Source: Manduca sexta (taxonomy: Eukaryota > Arthropoda > Insecta > Lepidoptera > Sphingidae). From it: 64,000 nt of DNA. Position numbers and translations under genes: made by a program. The stretch is taken from the NCBI RefSeq assembly GCF_014839805.1, contig NC_051141.1, positions 14,144,777 to 14,208,776 of the forward strand, in the 5' to 3' direction. The notes beneath the pieces were generated by a model that made no database searches, was not told where the DNA came from, and saw only the letters and a list, made by a program, of their open reading frames with translations. Shown here piece by piece: positions 1-13,419 of the stretch (position 1 is the first letter of the stretch; every line of letters begins with the position of its first letter).

Positions 1-88
1 AGGAGTGGTTAAAGGATAGCGATATTATTATAATTGATAATATAAGTTTACATGAAGGTTAAATTTGAACCAATACACAATCCAGGCT
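1..88. other. Haplotype 1-specific sequence at the window start
   Basis: AT-rich, with no similarity to 13357-14360, the region that should correspond to it. It holds no kon exon in either frame. It may be an extra insertion, a rearranged repeat junction or a mis-join. Confidence 0.5.
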
Positions 89-300
89 TTTATTCCCGAA
101 GGGTAGAAGTGCAACTATAACTAGAGCTTCCCCTTTTCGCCATGTGTATACCGTCTTACGTGATAAGGCGAATCAATGGCCACACATAAATTCCAGAATC
201 CGAGCTGATATGTAGTGAAAAAATAAACAATATCACTACTTTAACCGACCCGCGATTCAAGTCCGAGCCTTAAAACCAGAACTCGGGCTTTGTACACAAT
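89..300 (-). repeat. Dispersed lepidopteran repeat tail (haplotype 1)
   Basis: It contains 'ttattcccgaagggtag', 'cgccatgtgtata' and 'aactcgggctttgta', which I recognise from a very common lepidopteran interspersed repeat read on the minus strand. Its class is not decided here. Identical to 14361-14573. Confidence 0.6.
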
Positions 301-526
301 ACAACTACGCAACACCAAGGCAAGCTAACTTTAGTCGGTATAGACACGAGGAACAATAGTAACAATAAAATGCGCAATCTAGTTTCAATTCAATTATAAA
401 CTTTAAACACCCGTTGAGTTTTACATGACCAATGCGATTACTCCGTCAATAACAAAACGCCAGAAATTTCTCTCCCATCTTGGAGCATAGCTTGAATATT
501 TGTCTACTTAAAAAAAAATACTTTAC

Positions 527-3500
527 CGTTTAATGGGTGGCGTGGCTTGTGTCGGTGACGGCATAAGATGATCCGGCGGCCGAGGCAAAGGTATGGGTGC
601 GACGGCGCCCTGGTTCTGGCCGTGTATTTTGGCCATGGCGTTCTGGTCGCGACCCATCATTCTCCGTAACTTCAGAAGCCCAAATATCACTAGTATAGCG
701 AGCACGGTGCCCGATAATGCCATCAGAATCATCAAGTAGTACGATGCTGTTTCACCGTTCGACACCTGAAAGACAAATTCAATGTGACTTTATTGAAAAA
801 GAAACATATATTTTATAGTTTGACAATAAACTCATGTATATAAATAATTGAAAAATTAAATAGTAAAAACTTGGTTTCGTTCTTAGTAAATTAATATTTA
901 CGGTGTAATAATCAAAGTATGAATTATAATTGCAATTTAAAAACAATTTGTGAACCTAAAGAGTTGCACAAATTAAATATGAACTTCTAAGTATTTAAGC
1001 GATTGTGAAGAAAAATGTACTAGGATCTAGATTATATAACTATGAATAACACTCACTGGCACGCCCTCGTGACTCTCTGGATCGTTGGGGCCAGGCAAAT
1101 TCTTCTTTTGTCGATTTCCAATCTGTATCTTTACGTCGCCGACCGCAGGTTGGAATATCGTCGCCGCTAGTAAGAACCTAAAGCTATCCTCGAAGCCATT
1201 CAAGTCATTTATATTCTTTTTAGTAACATAATACATTACACCAGCCTTTACATCTTCATGTGTAAAATATGCTACTTCTCTTTCCCGAGCACTGGTTTTC
1301 TCTCCGGAACTTCTGATTATCTTTTTTATTAGGCCGTATTTTGGCTTCCTAAGTAAGGTGTATATCGGGTCGCTTGCCGTCAGCTTCGCGAGTCCGGTAG
1401 CATCGATTGTGTTCAATGTGATTTTTGTCTTATCATTATCGACTCTCAAATCGCTGAGAATCACTAACGGTTGTACGACCACTTCTATCGTGAAGGGTGG
1501 TGTCGCGTTACTGTTATGGACAAATGCGATTAACTCAAAACTATCGTTTGCTGCTGTCATGTCATTCTGCATATAAATTACTACTTTGTTAATTAAATCT
1601 TTGTGAGAAAAAAATGTTACCGGGTTACGGCCGACATAAACCATTCCATGGAGTGGAGAGCGTGTTACGTTGTACCAAACTTTCGACGTTTTCGCGTTGG
1701 TTTCAACGTATATTTGGTCCGTAGTGACAGCGGCTACATTAGAACCTTGTTGCAAATTTATCGGGTGCAGTGACGTTGCGTTCAATATGACAGGAACAAC
1801 ATCGATAGTGAAAACAGTGTAGGTAGGTTTGAACTGTCCGTCCCACACTCTAAAGTAAAAAGTAGCAGTCTGCAATATCCCTGAATGTTCGTATATGACC
1901 CTACCGTTGTTAACATCATCTTGCGTAAACTTATTTATCGACTGGGCTTCATCGACAGATTGATTTTTATCGAGCATCACTATTCGGCCTTGTGTTGGAC
2001 CACTGATGATATCGTACAGAATTCCTGCTGGCCCGGTATCGGCATCTTCCGTTAGCAAGTCACTTTTAGTTATAGTATAGTTTTCACCTTGCACTACTTG
2101 TATTTGTGGGGTGTCCGTTAATAAACGGAACGGCTGATCGTTGACCGCTATAACATGTATTGTTATAGTGACATTACAAAAGCAGAACGTAATCGGGAAG
2201 CAAGTATAGGGACATGTCAATTTTGTCCTGGACCGTATCCGAATCATCATGCACGTAATTTACAACTCCATTTTCCAATTGTGACTGGGTTAGCGAAGAT
2301 AGCAAGGGTTTCAATTCTCCGTGTGCAGGTTGCGACCACTGCGCCTCGATCTGCGGTTGACGTAAGCCCGCCTGCGTCTCCAAATACGCTATCACATTAG
2401 TCACATTCACTTTCACCGGAACTTTGTCACCTTCCTGAACTTTAATTGGCGGTATGTGCACGTATCTCGCCAACCCACCCGACGACACAGATATGTCGAT
2501 ATTAAAACTCTGGTCAGTCAATGGTTTCGCCAGAGCAGCTTCGATGGTGAATATAAAGGAGTCGTTCGTGTATAAATCAGAGAAAGGATGAGTATGTTCG
2601 TAATAAACTATGGAATTATTCACGTCTTCCTGAGTAAATTGTTTTATCGATCTATGGTGGTTCTCTCCGTTCAACATTATCAATCGGCCCAGTGTCGGCG
2701 CTCTGTCAACCTTGTAAACTATCGGTCTGGTTGAATCCGAACATTTCGACATAAGAATGTTATTCGTCAATGGTTCTCTCATAAGTGGAAATACTCGAAG
2801 GTTGTTTTGCGTATTAATTTTAAAGATACAGATTTCGTCGAAATGAGAAAAGTTATTTTAGATAATTCGTGAAGACCGTCGCTAACATTGAATATCATTT
2901 TTCCCTTTGTACCATCTGCAACAATATTTTTACAGGATGAAATAGTCTTTCTGCTACGTTATTCTTATATACTTTTCAAGAGATATATGAAATCAGGCTT
3001 ACTTCGATGTACAAAAATGACTCGGCCGTTATCAATGTCAGCTTGACTGAAGGTAAGCACGGGCGTTTCGATATCACCCGTCATAGCAATATAACCAGAC
3101 ACTATGTCGACAACCTGAATCGTAACATTTTCGAGCGGAGTATCGATATCGTTCACATCTGAAAACAAAAGTAGAAAAATTCATTATAAATTATATTTCG
3201 GCTTATTTTATTCCAGAACCTTTTATTGTTATTACGTTATATTACGTTATATATCCATCAACATGGACGACAAATGGCATGTAAAGATTGCCGGAACTCG
3301 CTAGATGCACTCTTTTAATAGTTCGGTCTAGAAATCTTTAGGCAAGGCCTATGTTCAGCAGTGAACTTCATGTGACTGATGATGGTGACTATATTCTATA
3401 ACCTATATCGACGGTTGTAAGGCTACTAATTGATTTTTAAGCAGTATTTTATTTCGGTATTAATACATACATATTTATACAATATACCTTTTTAGCGACA

Positions 3501-6500
3501 TTTGAAAATAGATTAATTTTATCTAATAAAAGATCACTTATCAATTAACTTAGTCAAATTTTAAAACTGAATAGTCACTTACAAAGTTCGTTTCTCGTGA
3601 AAGTAAAGGTGCCTCCTTCCCATACACATAGACCCGTGTTAGCCGCCACAATGGGAGTCTCGTCGTTAACCGGGACTATAGTGATTCGAACAGTGAAGGG
3701 CTCACTCTCTTTATTATTCTCAGTGAGTGCGACCAACCTAAACGAGTCTGCGGCCTCTTCCGACCCGTCGTTTACATACTAAAATCATTTGCAATTTTAT
3801 AATAAATAACAGTAATATTATAAGTGCTAAAGTCATAACATGCGGACGAGAACTGGTTGTGTCAGCTTACGATATATCACCAAATTATAGGATGTAGTTG
3901 AATTTGCAATACCGAAATCGCAATCACGAAATTATTTTATTGTAACTACATCTAGAGGCATAAAATCAAACGCGATGTTAATTACCTGTATATTTCCTGA
4001 ATTGAGCTTCAAAACGGGCAACAAATTTAACTCTTGCTCGCCCATCACAATCTTCCCGTACTTCGGTTTCTCGACCACTTTATACGACACCACTTTACCT
4101 CTGTAATATTCTGTGATCGTCTTGAACAAGTCAGGTCTGACACTAATAGCGTCACCCTCAACGACGGTTAAATTTGAAGCAAAGATGTAAAAATGTTCCG
4201 GTATTATTATAACAGTAAGTTCGAGATCACGCAGCCACACTATGCCGTTCGTGACGTCCATTTTTATTCGATCTCTGGTTCGATTTACTCCAGACTGGAC
4301 GTACATTAGTCGGTTGACGTTTATAACAGATTGGTCGAAGACTTGCGTGTGTACGGGCTCTTCGTTATAATTTTCCAACTCGACTGTGCCCGGAGTCGAG
4401 ATAATTTCGAGCCAACCATGGTAGGGGCCATCAGTCACCTTGTAAACTATGTTGGAAGGTTCAATTTGGGGATGCATAACCTGAGATATATAATATTAAT
4501 CAATTATAGAAATATATTAATCACGTTTAATAAATAATAATCATGTAATGCCATTAAAATAAAGGTTATTTAAGCTTACGATAAACAACTGAGGCAAAAA
4601 AATACATACTTCCAAAATATCCTTTGTGATGTTAACACTTGTAGATTCCTCAACGACAAGCGGTCTGTTTGCAGTTACTTTCAACGGCTCCCAGTAGCTT
4701 GATGGGAATATCTTGATATTGTACAAGCCCTCACCCCACGTGTCTAGACACATTACTTTAAACCTATAACAAATGTACTCAATTAACGGAGTTGTAAAGA
4801 ATTGTTAAAGTAAATTAAGTTCTATAAATAATGTCTTAAGGACTGATTTTCATAGATACGAAAAAGAACCTTTACCTGAATTGATCAGAAGGAGTCTTAG
4901 GCTCTCTGTGCCTGTAAGCAACTCTGCCTGCCGCTATGTCCAGCTGAGTGAATGTGTATGCTCCCTGACCCTCCCCGACTTCTATAGAACCGTGTTTAGC
5001 CTCTAAAGTGACCTCGTATCGAATATCCTCTTCAAGGCAGTTCATGTTCGTGTCCACCTTGAATATTAAACCGCTTCAATGCATTTAAAATGTTGACGTT
5101 CGGTTTATTAAATTTAGTTAGTGTCATTTTCGTACACTAAATTACATTATAAAAAATGAGTGTACACGCAGCTTTAGTTTCGGGCTGTAAAAATAAAGTA
5201 ATTTTTTAAATTGTATGTTCAAATTAATATATATCTCACCTGCATATCCTTCGAAGTTATGACCACAGCTTTGCCGTTCTCTACAATAGATCCATTCGAC
5301 GGGTACATCCTTATGAACGGCGGCGATGCCTGTATCTCCAAATTACCATTAACATCAAATACTCCATCCGATATCCAGAAAGCCATCCTTCCATATTCTT
5401 TACCCTGATGCTTGAATAACACCAAGTTCTTATTGATGTCATCCTGCGTGAAAGTTGCTATTTGTTCTGAAGGATTGTCGGCCCGAAAAATGCCGCCATT
5501 CGGAGGGTCTTTTGGCGACCTTTGAACAGTATAAACGATATCTGAAGGTTTGGTGTCCAAATCTGCGTCGTCATAACTGAGATCTCTCGCAGTTATCAGT
5601 CTAGCTCCACCGTGCACTATATGAAACACGTTATTGTTGACCCTGACCGGACTGTTGTCGTTCTTTAATATAACATCGATGTGGAAAACGCCTACGTATT
5701 GAAAATCTTCAGGTTCAGGACTCAAAGCCATAAAATGAAACGAATCATGACGACTTTCAGAATCATCGTGAGAATAATACACTCTGTCAGAATTCAATTC
5801 TTCGAGCGTAAAATACGTGGTGTTGTCTCTGAGAACCTTCAACATTTCATTGATAACTTCGATCTTGCCGTGTTTCGGCAGGCGAGTTATATTAAAAATT
5901 AAATTGGTCACAGCATCGGTCCGGAAATTTAAATGCGTGGTGGGTATAACCATTCTGGAACCTTCGGTGACTTGAAGCCTTTCTAAGGTGGTGTGCACTC
6001 GGCCGGTGGAGTGGTCGGGTAGCAGCAAGCCGGGGAGGTGTCGTATTGTCATCACGCCAGTTATATTCTCGCACTCGGTCGCGCCCACCACAAAGGAGAA
6101 CTCATCCTGTATGTGCGAATACGCGCGTCTATGCAGCCTGTACCACAGTTGGTCAGAGTCGATATTCTGTTGAGTAAACGTGCTATGAGCTTGCAAGTGA
6201 TGTTTTCCCGACGATAGATGAAGTATGCCATACTTAGGCGTTCTTAGTATTGTGTACAAAATTCTTTCGCTAGGCAGCGTCAACGGCTTCGTTTTGAAGT
6301 GCAAATGTTGTGAAGATATGAAGGCTTCTCTGGTGTTATTTAGCACTAACTCTTCATTCATCGATTGATACAATTCCAGTCTGATGAAAGTTAGTCGAAA
6401 ATCGTATAACGTGTTCGTTCGTATCGAGCCTACTGAGGCTTTAAACTGTAGAACAAATAATTCAATATTTTATATTAATTGTAAGAAAACGTAATGTTAA

Positions 6501-9500
6501 GAGCGTTTACGCGTCCGCGCGCCGTATGTCTCAAAAACAGCACTTCTCGAAGGAGATAATATCCATCAAAACATTATTTTAAAAACATAAGAATTAGTAA
6601 TCATTATAGAAAATTTTGTAGTCTAAATAGTTAGTAGAGATTTTTTTTAGATTTATTGAGTATTTGTAAATTCTTTAATGAATACTGAACAGAGGTTTTC
6701 TTATTTGCGCTTCGGACGTCTATTTCGAAGCTCAAAATATCTTAAATCACTAAGGAACATAACAATATTTTATTTTTATCTAACTAAAAAGATCCTGAAG
6801 AAAAAAGTTAGTAGAGAAAAAATATCTTTTATGTTTAATTCATGAGAAATAAAAATTCAAAGAATTCGAAAATATCACAAATGTTGGTCATTTAAATGAT
6901 TTTTTATAACTATATCTTACTTAATTGAATATAATATTGGATTACTATAATAGAAGAACATCTCCTTAAAAACATACAATTTAAAAATTCAACAAAATTA
7001 GTTCTGTTTTTTTTCTATAAATATTTTAAATATCACTATAAAACGCAACGCGCAAATCTTTTCAAATTAGTCCGCCTTGAGGCTCTCTAGAGGGAGGACG
7101 TATCGCTCTTCGCTTTGACCTGTCTCCAGTTGGCCTTTGCTGTGCGTAGAAAAAATAGTCACGTGTATACAGTGATTGCCACATCTTAGTACTTTAGTAA
7201 GTAAAATGATTTTTTCTTTAATGAGTGACAATAATTTTAGTAGTTTCTATTAATTATTATTATATTATTATGTTTCAGACACAATGGGAAGTAAAACTAT
7301 TTCTAGGCAAGATAAGGAAACGCTACAACGCTGAAACTTCGGTTAAAGCAAGAGCTAAAAGGTTGGTGTACTAATGTTATAACATGCGTCTGTAGTTGGT
7401 GTTGGTTTTACTCATTAAACACTTGAGCAACAGTTACTCAAAGGAAAAAAATGGAACCCTAAGCTAAAAACTCACAAAGCGGTATTTACCCGCGCCCGCC
7501 GTGATTGCGGGCCCGCAATTCCTAAAGCATGCAAATATATGTCAAAAATCGATTAGCCCATTAAAATGTCACATGAGCTTTGCATTTTTTAGAGGACGCA
7601 ATTTTATTTTTGGACCATGTGTGGGGGGTCAATAGAAGCTTAACCTCAAGTTTGTGGGGTCGCCACCCTTGTCCCCTGGCCGCCATCATGGATAAAAGGG
7701 TGAAAACACTTTTTTCGCGATATCTCGGAAACTGTCCGTCTTGTAAACGCCCGCCTTGCGATAATCGCTCGCCAAGTTTGCAGGACATAATCGGAACCGC
7801 GGCGGTTGCAAATCGCACAGATCTCCGGTCGTCATGAGTTTGGAAATAAAACAGCCGTTTCTCAACCACGGCGGGCGCGAGTAAAAACCGCTTCGTGAGT
7901 TCTTAGCCTTATAGGATCACTTTGCTGTGCCGTTGTCAAAACGTTTACAACTCGCCAAATTACTCAGTGCGCGACTCCCACTCGCACTTGGCTGATTTTT
8001 TTGCATAATGCATAGGTACGCTTACTTTTAACTAACAAGGTATTAGTGATCACTGGTCAGCACTATTAAAAAAAATCAAGTGACGAGAGACGAATACCTA
8101 TATCTTTCTCCTGTTTGAACCTTAGAAATAAGCGATTTGGTAATTTATGTAGCTAGTGAATAAAACAACTAGTAGTAGTTAGTATACCTATCTTCTTAAC
8201 TATTTGGGCTAGTTTAGGTTTACACGCTCATTTATTTTACATATTACTTTATCCTGACGTTTAACCCTGTGCAGGTTTCGGCGTCATTATACTTGTATAA
8301 ATTAAACGCGTCTAGATCCATATGCAGTTTTACTTAAGTATGTAGTGTTTGCGTAAACTTCGATAACAATAATAGTATGTTCTAAATATATTTTTTTAAT
8401 TTTTAGGTAATCGAACCTGAAACTACACTCAAAATAAATGAGGTTATTAAAAGCCGCAAAATTATAGATTTTCAATATTTCTTGGATCAAATTAAAATAC
8501 TCAATAACCACAACAGAGCAACAGGTTGTAGTATCGAACATTTACAACTATTGATAATGAATTAATGAAGTGTAGTATGTGCAATATGGAATTTAAGCTA
8601 TTTACCTCTAAGAGATATACTGATAGTATGGACGAATATCGTGGAGCTGTAAATGGATCTTTGATGACTGGATTTGGTAGATCAAATTTAAACGAACAGT
8701 TAGCTTCCATAGATTTATCAATATTAACGCAAAATGTTTACATGAAATGTTACGACGAGTTAACTAAATAATTGAAATCAGCTGCAGAGGACAGGATGCA
8801 AGAGGCCGCTAGGAAAGAAACTGATAAAGCTGTTGCCTGTGGCGATGTAAAAGACGGTATTCCCATACTTACAGTCATAGCTGACTGCTGTTGGTCGAAA
8901 AAAAAGTACAGAACCAACTATTTTGCTTCGTCGAGTGTCGCAAATATTATGCAAAACTATGGATACAAAACTAGTAAATTGTTATACATGGATGTACAAT
9001 CGATCGATTGATGATCGACGTCACTGAGAAGCACTACCTATTAAAAAAAAAACTATCCAAAAAAATATAACCAACTTCCGAAAAAAGAAGTCTTTTTATT
9101 TCTCACTTTTTAGTTATACACCTAAAAATGACATCTCATTACATACACCTTCTGACTCAAAATATAAATTCCAATATGTAATTTCTAATGACTTAATTAC
9201 AACTTTCAATATGCTAAATATTAAAAACTGCAGTTCTATGGAGTAATTATGTGGTCCATTATAAATATCGTAGCACAGTAATTTTCCTCTTCCTTTCCTA
9301 AGCACATGGTAATTTTCCTGATTTATTGTCTGATTACGGAGTTCTGGTGCCTATCTTTCGGCTTCATGATGAGCTCCACTTTACTAAAGTGAAAATAACA
9401 ATTTGTAAAATTGCCGTTAAAATTTGTTATAAATGTTTATTTTCTTTTATAATTACAAAATGATACATATAAACTATTTCATGAAGAATTCTTATATAAT

Positions 9501-11080
9501 TAACAATAGAATTCTTCATTCATCATAAATTCATAAATCTTAAGTTACATTCCAATTAGATTATAATTAAAGCGAAAAGATCAAAATTGGTTGGTCTGAC
9601 TATAAAGATAGCCGACGCGCCAACTCTACGCACACAGCTACGCACGGTTCTGTGTGAGTGAATTTTGCGAAGAATTACCTATAGTTGACTTCACGCGCTG
9701 CACGTAAACGCTCTTAATCAAAAAATTTTTTTCCTAAGATATCTCGAGATACGAAGCATCTCATAGTGATATATTACCTTAAACTCGTCATGGGTGGGAT
9801 TCCCAACTAGATGCATGTACCGCACCCGTCCGAATGATACCATTTCGCTAGTGAAAGAGTCGACTGTCTGCCACGTGCTGTCCAGTACCCTCAGCCGCTC
9901 CACCACACCGAACTGAGGCGGTTTTACAATATCATACCTGTTAAACAATAGATGCTTCTGTGACGATGAGGCCAAACATATTTCTAGAAGTGAAACCTAA
10001 GAACCTGTCAGTTGACAAGCAGACTTTAATTTAGTAACGGCCAACTAGCGGGTAGCAGATGGCGCCAGGTATCAGTGGCTAAAAGTTGGATTGTTTCAAA
10101 AGGTAAACCGAGGCATATTTAACAGAAAATAAGAACTTAGACAGACGTAAATAAATCTAAAAGGGAAGCCAGTAGGAATCTGGGTATATAAACGAGTATA
10201 TTCGCCACTGCAGGTGTAAGGGATGGATATGTTTTAGTTTAAGAGAGGCTTGATTCAACATTTTGTGAATTTATTGGCATGAAATGTAAATTAGCCTTAT
10301 CAAAATGTGAGTTAAATGTTAGTCTGAACTCGCACTTAACCATAAAATCCTTAAGAGCTGATTCCAATTTGAAGCCGGTTGTGAATAATTTGGGTATTTG
10401 GCTATTCATGAACACGATATTAAAGTTATTTATGAACGCATTTTATGGATCTACTCGTTACATAAATGTCCGCGTGTTAATGTTACTCACTTGACTTGTA
10501 CGTTAGTTTCGTCCGCGTTAGTGGTGAAAGTGAGATTGTCGGCGGCGATGATCGCGTAGGAGTTATGTACCAGCTGCAAACCAGTGTTGTTCACAAGTCT
10601 CACTTGAAGTGGAACTATCGATATGCGCAGTATGCCCGGACCACTTGTCTCTATTCCGTCTGATACCTGAAATTATGCGAAGTATTTTCATTAAAGCTGT
10701 TTGTATACCGATTTTAATAAACAACTTTTACCACTATGTTCGGAGCGAAAACGAACACGGGTACCAATCAGAATGATTTCTGACATGGTTATAAACGACA
10801 TATTTCGATTTATTCTTTCATTGGTACGATAGGGATTGTTTATAGAAGCCGTTCAAAGTACAAAAGTAAATATAATATTCATATAAAGACTGAAAAGCAG
10901 GTCAATTATATCAGATTGTAAGATCAATACGCATGGAGCCTCGCCTGCAATGTGACCCGTAGCGAGGTCTTGTTAAGCTGACCGCCGGCGCCGGCGCCGT
11001 GCACGTAAGATATCAGCCCCGCGTCCACGTCGTGTTGCGTGAACGAGTCCACCGGACCGCCCGACATCTCTATGTGGCCA
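527..11080 (-). CDS. kon: kon exons 22 to 12, haplotype 1 copy (3' half of the gene)
   Basis: Second allele of the proteoglycan gene. Exons, 3' to 5' along the gene: 527-765, 1057-2915, 3003-3158, 3583-3778, 3986-4480, 4610-4763, 4876-5057, 5240-6445, 9778-9937, 10491-10666, 10945-11080. They encode the CSPG repeats from about residue 624 to the transmembrane helix. Exon 12 is intact here and broken in the other copy. Exon 21 has compensating single-base differences near 2805 and 2180. Exons 11 to 1 lie on contig 3 (43188-56622). The last two exons would lie before the window start or be missing; bases 1-88 do not match them. Confidence 0.93.
8409..9011 (+). pseudogene. Decayed Mutator-like transposase segment (haplotype 1)
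   Basis: Three broken frames follow in order: VIEPETTLKINEVI to IIDFQYFLDQIKIL; CSMCNMEFKLFTSK to GSLMTGFGRSNLNEQLASI; then KDGIPILTVIADCCWSKKKY and TNYFASSSVANIM. The sequence of a hydrophobic 'FLDQIK' helix, a C-x2-C pair, 'A-V-x-G-S-L-x-T-G-x-G' and 'D-x-x-W-S-K-x-x-Y' fits the Mutator-like transposase domain found in many insect genes (Pfam PF20700, from memory). Stops at 8559 and 8769 and frame changes make it non-functional. Confidence 0.65.
9481..9519. repeat. Perfect 12-bp inverted repeat (stem-loop), also at 23756-23794
   Basis: ATGAAGAATTCT and its exact complement AGAATTCTTCAT are separated by 15 bases, inside the TTAA element. It could be a subterminal structure of the transposon. 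Confidence 0.6.
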
Positions 11081-11231
11081 CTGTTGATGAAATATAACAA
11101 TGGGTAATTAAAACGAAATGTCATTACGTTTTTATTTTATGGTCATTGAATTTTCTTTGTCTATATTGTGCATCGCTTTATCTAAGACAATATTATCTAA
11201 TCATAAAATTATGTCTAATGACTACTATGAC

Positions 11232-12856
11232 TAACGCCCGAATACTGAAACGCTACTCAACCAACCAACTTGTCTGAGGCCTACTTAAATTTAACAGGCT
11301 ACTTAATTTAAATGGCATTCTCAAACGTACATTAAAAGATTTTAAGGAAAACTCAGTTGAGGAGCAGTTAATTTGCTATAGATTATAAAAAGTTTGTTTT
11401 CGTTTACATAATTTTAATAAAATGATATTTGTGTGTCGTTTCACGCAGTATAATTTATGAAACATAAATATGATGAAATAACATAATACGCAGTTTAATT
11501 AAAAAATATTTTTAATTATTAAATTCTCAACATGGATGTGATCAATACACTCCAACTTATTTATACTTGCCACTTGGCAGTATGGTCAGTATTGACATTA
11601 GTCACTTTAGAAAAAAAAAATCTACCTAATTGGCGGCAACAATATTCATAATACTTTTTTTGTATCTATCACAGAAGTTTGTTTTATAATTATATAAATT
11701 TTCTATAATTATCAATGGAGTCTTCTAATAATAAAACCACAAAAAAAAGGGGTTGCAATTATACCCACATAGAAAAGCAAGAATTACTAGATATAGTGAA
11801 AAAGTAAGTATTGGATTTATTTTGGAGGCACATCGACTTGAGAAAAAAGGCACAGTATTAATTATTACACACATAATCGTTTTTATGATTTTAGACACAT
11901 ACATATAATTGAGAATAAGGCGACGAACGGCGCAATATTAAAAGAAAAACAAGCGGCTTGGGTCGCTATTGCCCAAGATTATAATTCTGGCGCCACAAGT
12001 GGACCCAGGACATGGGTGCAATTAAGACATCTGTATGATAATCTTAAACAACGAACAAAAAAAAATGTGGCGAAAGAAAATGTAAGTTTTGTACTGAACT
12101 ATAAAATATAATGACTGACGTACAGCCAAAATAATAGGTACATACTAATAATTATTCAGCATTATATGTCCCTATTCATCCCATTGTGCAATAAACAACC
12201 TATAAAATTAACCATAAAAACCCACTCACAGTCACCGTTCAGGTGTGAGTCACATGCCACTTCATTTGAGTTGCTTATTGACAATGCACATCAACCCTTT
12301 TATGATTTTATCTTAATAATCTTCCTGTCAAATATTACAGAGACAACAGTTCTATGAAAAAGAAAATCGTATAAAAAATGCGAAAGAAAAAGCATCTTAT
12401 GATAAAGTAAGTAATTATATAGATACTTATTAATGTTATTTATTTTACCTTTGTACTCCAGAAAAATTTACATTTATAATATTTTAATGATATATTCATT
12501 CTCTCTTATAATTTCATTGTTAGGAAATACAAGAGATATAATTGATAAGTTTATATAATACTATATTCATTTATATATTTCTGGAATAGGATTCTAATTT
12601 TGAGACTCTAGCACCCAAGTGTTTTTAGTTGTTTTTATACTGTTACCCAATGCTATTTGTTTATGTTTAGATCATATGTTTACTTCTTTTTTGGATTATA
12701 GAAACAAATGATTGAAACGGGTGGCGGATCATTTAAATCTGTTTTAACAGATACTGATGCCAAAATGTTAGCTTTAGTAGCTCCCCAAATAAAACCTTTA
12801 TGCAATCCATATGATGATGCCGCCCAATACTTTGGTTTGAACTACTTTTTTTATAT
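11232..12856 (+). mobile_element. Harbinger-like DNA transposon, left part (haplotype 1 only)
   Basis: The left terminal repeat starts at 11235 (CGCCCGAATACTGAAACGCT). The right terminal repeat on contig 3 ends at 42778; its reverse complement starts CGCCCGAATACTCAAACGCT. Over 26 bases the two differ at two positions. TAA lies outside both ends (11232-11234 and 42779-42781), and a single TAA is present in the uninterrupted allele at 25508-25510. A 3-bp T-W-A duplication plus a Myb/SANT gene is the PIF/Harbinger pattern. The transposase gene itself is not visible and would be in the gap. Confidence 0.8.
11715..12856 (+). CDS. Myb/SANT-like DNA-binding protein of the Harbinger-like element, partial
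   Basis: Four exons splice in phase: 11715-11803, 11895-12081, 12341-12406, 12702 into the gap. The product begins MESSNNKTTKKRGCNYTHIE. A Myb/SANT-like domain follows with conserved aromatics (ILKEKQAAWVAIAQDYN, GPRTWVQLRHLYDNLKQRTK), then a charged linker and KQMIETGGGSFKSVLTD. The 'W...L-x-x-L-x-x-N-L-K' pattern and 'T-G-G-G' after the linker match the zeste/MSANTD3-type proteins that PIF/Harbinger elements use as their second protein, which aids nuclear import and terminal-repeat binding. All splice sites are canonical and there is no stop, so it could be expressed. The C-terminus is lost in the 500-N gap. Confidence 0.75.
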
Positions 12857-13356
12857 NNNNNNNNNNNNNNNNNNNNNNNNNNNNNNNNNNNNNNNNNNNN
12901 NNNNNNNNNNNNNNNNNNNNNNNNNNNNNNNNNNNNNNNNNNNNNNNNNNNNNNNNNNNNNNNNNNNNNNNNNNNNNNNNNNNNNNNNNNNNNNNNNNNN
13001 NNNNNNNNNNNNNNNNNNNNNNNNNNNNNNNNNNNNNNNNNNNNNNNNNNNNNNNNNNNNNNNNNNNNNNNNNNNNNNNNNNNNNNNNNNNNNNNNNNNN
13101 NNNNNNNNNNNNNNNNNNNNNNNNNNNNNNNNNNNNNNNNNNNNNNNNNNNNNNNNNNNNNNNNNNNNNNNNNNNNNNNNNNNNNNNNNNNNNNNNNNNN
13201 NNNNNNNNNNNNNNNNNNNNNNNNNNNNNNNNNNNNNNNNNNNNNNNNNNNNNNNNNNNNNNNNNNNNNNNNNNNNNNNNNNNNNNNNNNNNNNNNNNNN
13301 NNNNNNNNNNNNNNNNNNNNNNNNNNNNNNNNNNNNNNNNNNNNNNNNNNNNNNNN
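12857..13356. other. Assembly gap (500 N) inside the Harbinger-like element
   Basis: The run is exactly 500 N, a placeholder length. The left flank lies inside exon 4 of the element's Myb/SANT gene; the right flank is the unrelated start of contig 2 next to kon exon 24. Confidence 0.99.
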
Positions 13357-13419
13357 CCAATTAGAAAATAGTTGAAAATTGTAAATGAGCACAATTTAAA
13401 TCTTAGGACTTAAACTCAC

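Larger units (their letters stand above)
6497..9717 (+). mobile_element. 3.2-kb TTAA-flanked inverted-repeat element in kon intron 14 (haplotype 1)
   Basis: The left end reads TTAAGAGCGTTTACGCG and the reverse complement of the right end reads TTAAGAGCGTTTACGTG, with TTAA at both outer edges as a possible target duplication. It lies between kon exons 15 and 14. The interior holds a GC-rich block (7450-7900) and a decayed Mutator-like transposase segment (8409-9011). The TTAA target suggests piggyBac or Sola rather than Mutator, so this may be nested elements. It is shared by both haplotypes, so it predates their split. Confidence 0.6.

Noticed and set aside
1358..1576. Plus-strand ORFs over kon exons (for example 1358-1576, 5681-5902, 15530-15850, 19957-20178)
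   Set aside because: Antisense shadows of CSPG-repeat exons; they have no coherent domain and their limits are set by exon composition.
7561..7869. 102-codon minus ORF and 85-codon plus ORF in the GC-rich block of the TTAA element (also 21839-22147)
   Set aside because: The two strands overlap in the same GC-rich stretch and neither reading resembles a known protein; they probably reflect composition.
9481..9519. Stem-loop as a microRNA precursor
   Set aside because: A 12-bp stem is far shorter than a miRNA hairpin, and it sits inside a transposon.
12708..13364. Long ORFs across the N runs (12708-13394, 41747-42553, 61000-61688)
   Set aside because: They are artefacts of translating N; only the real bases at the edges carry information.
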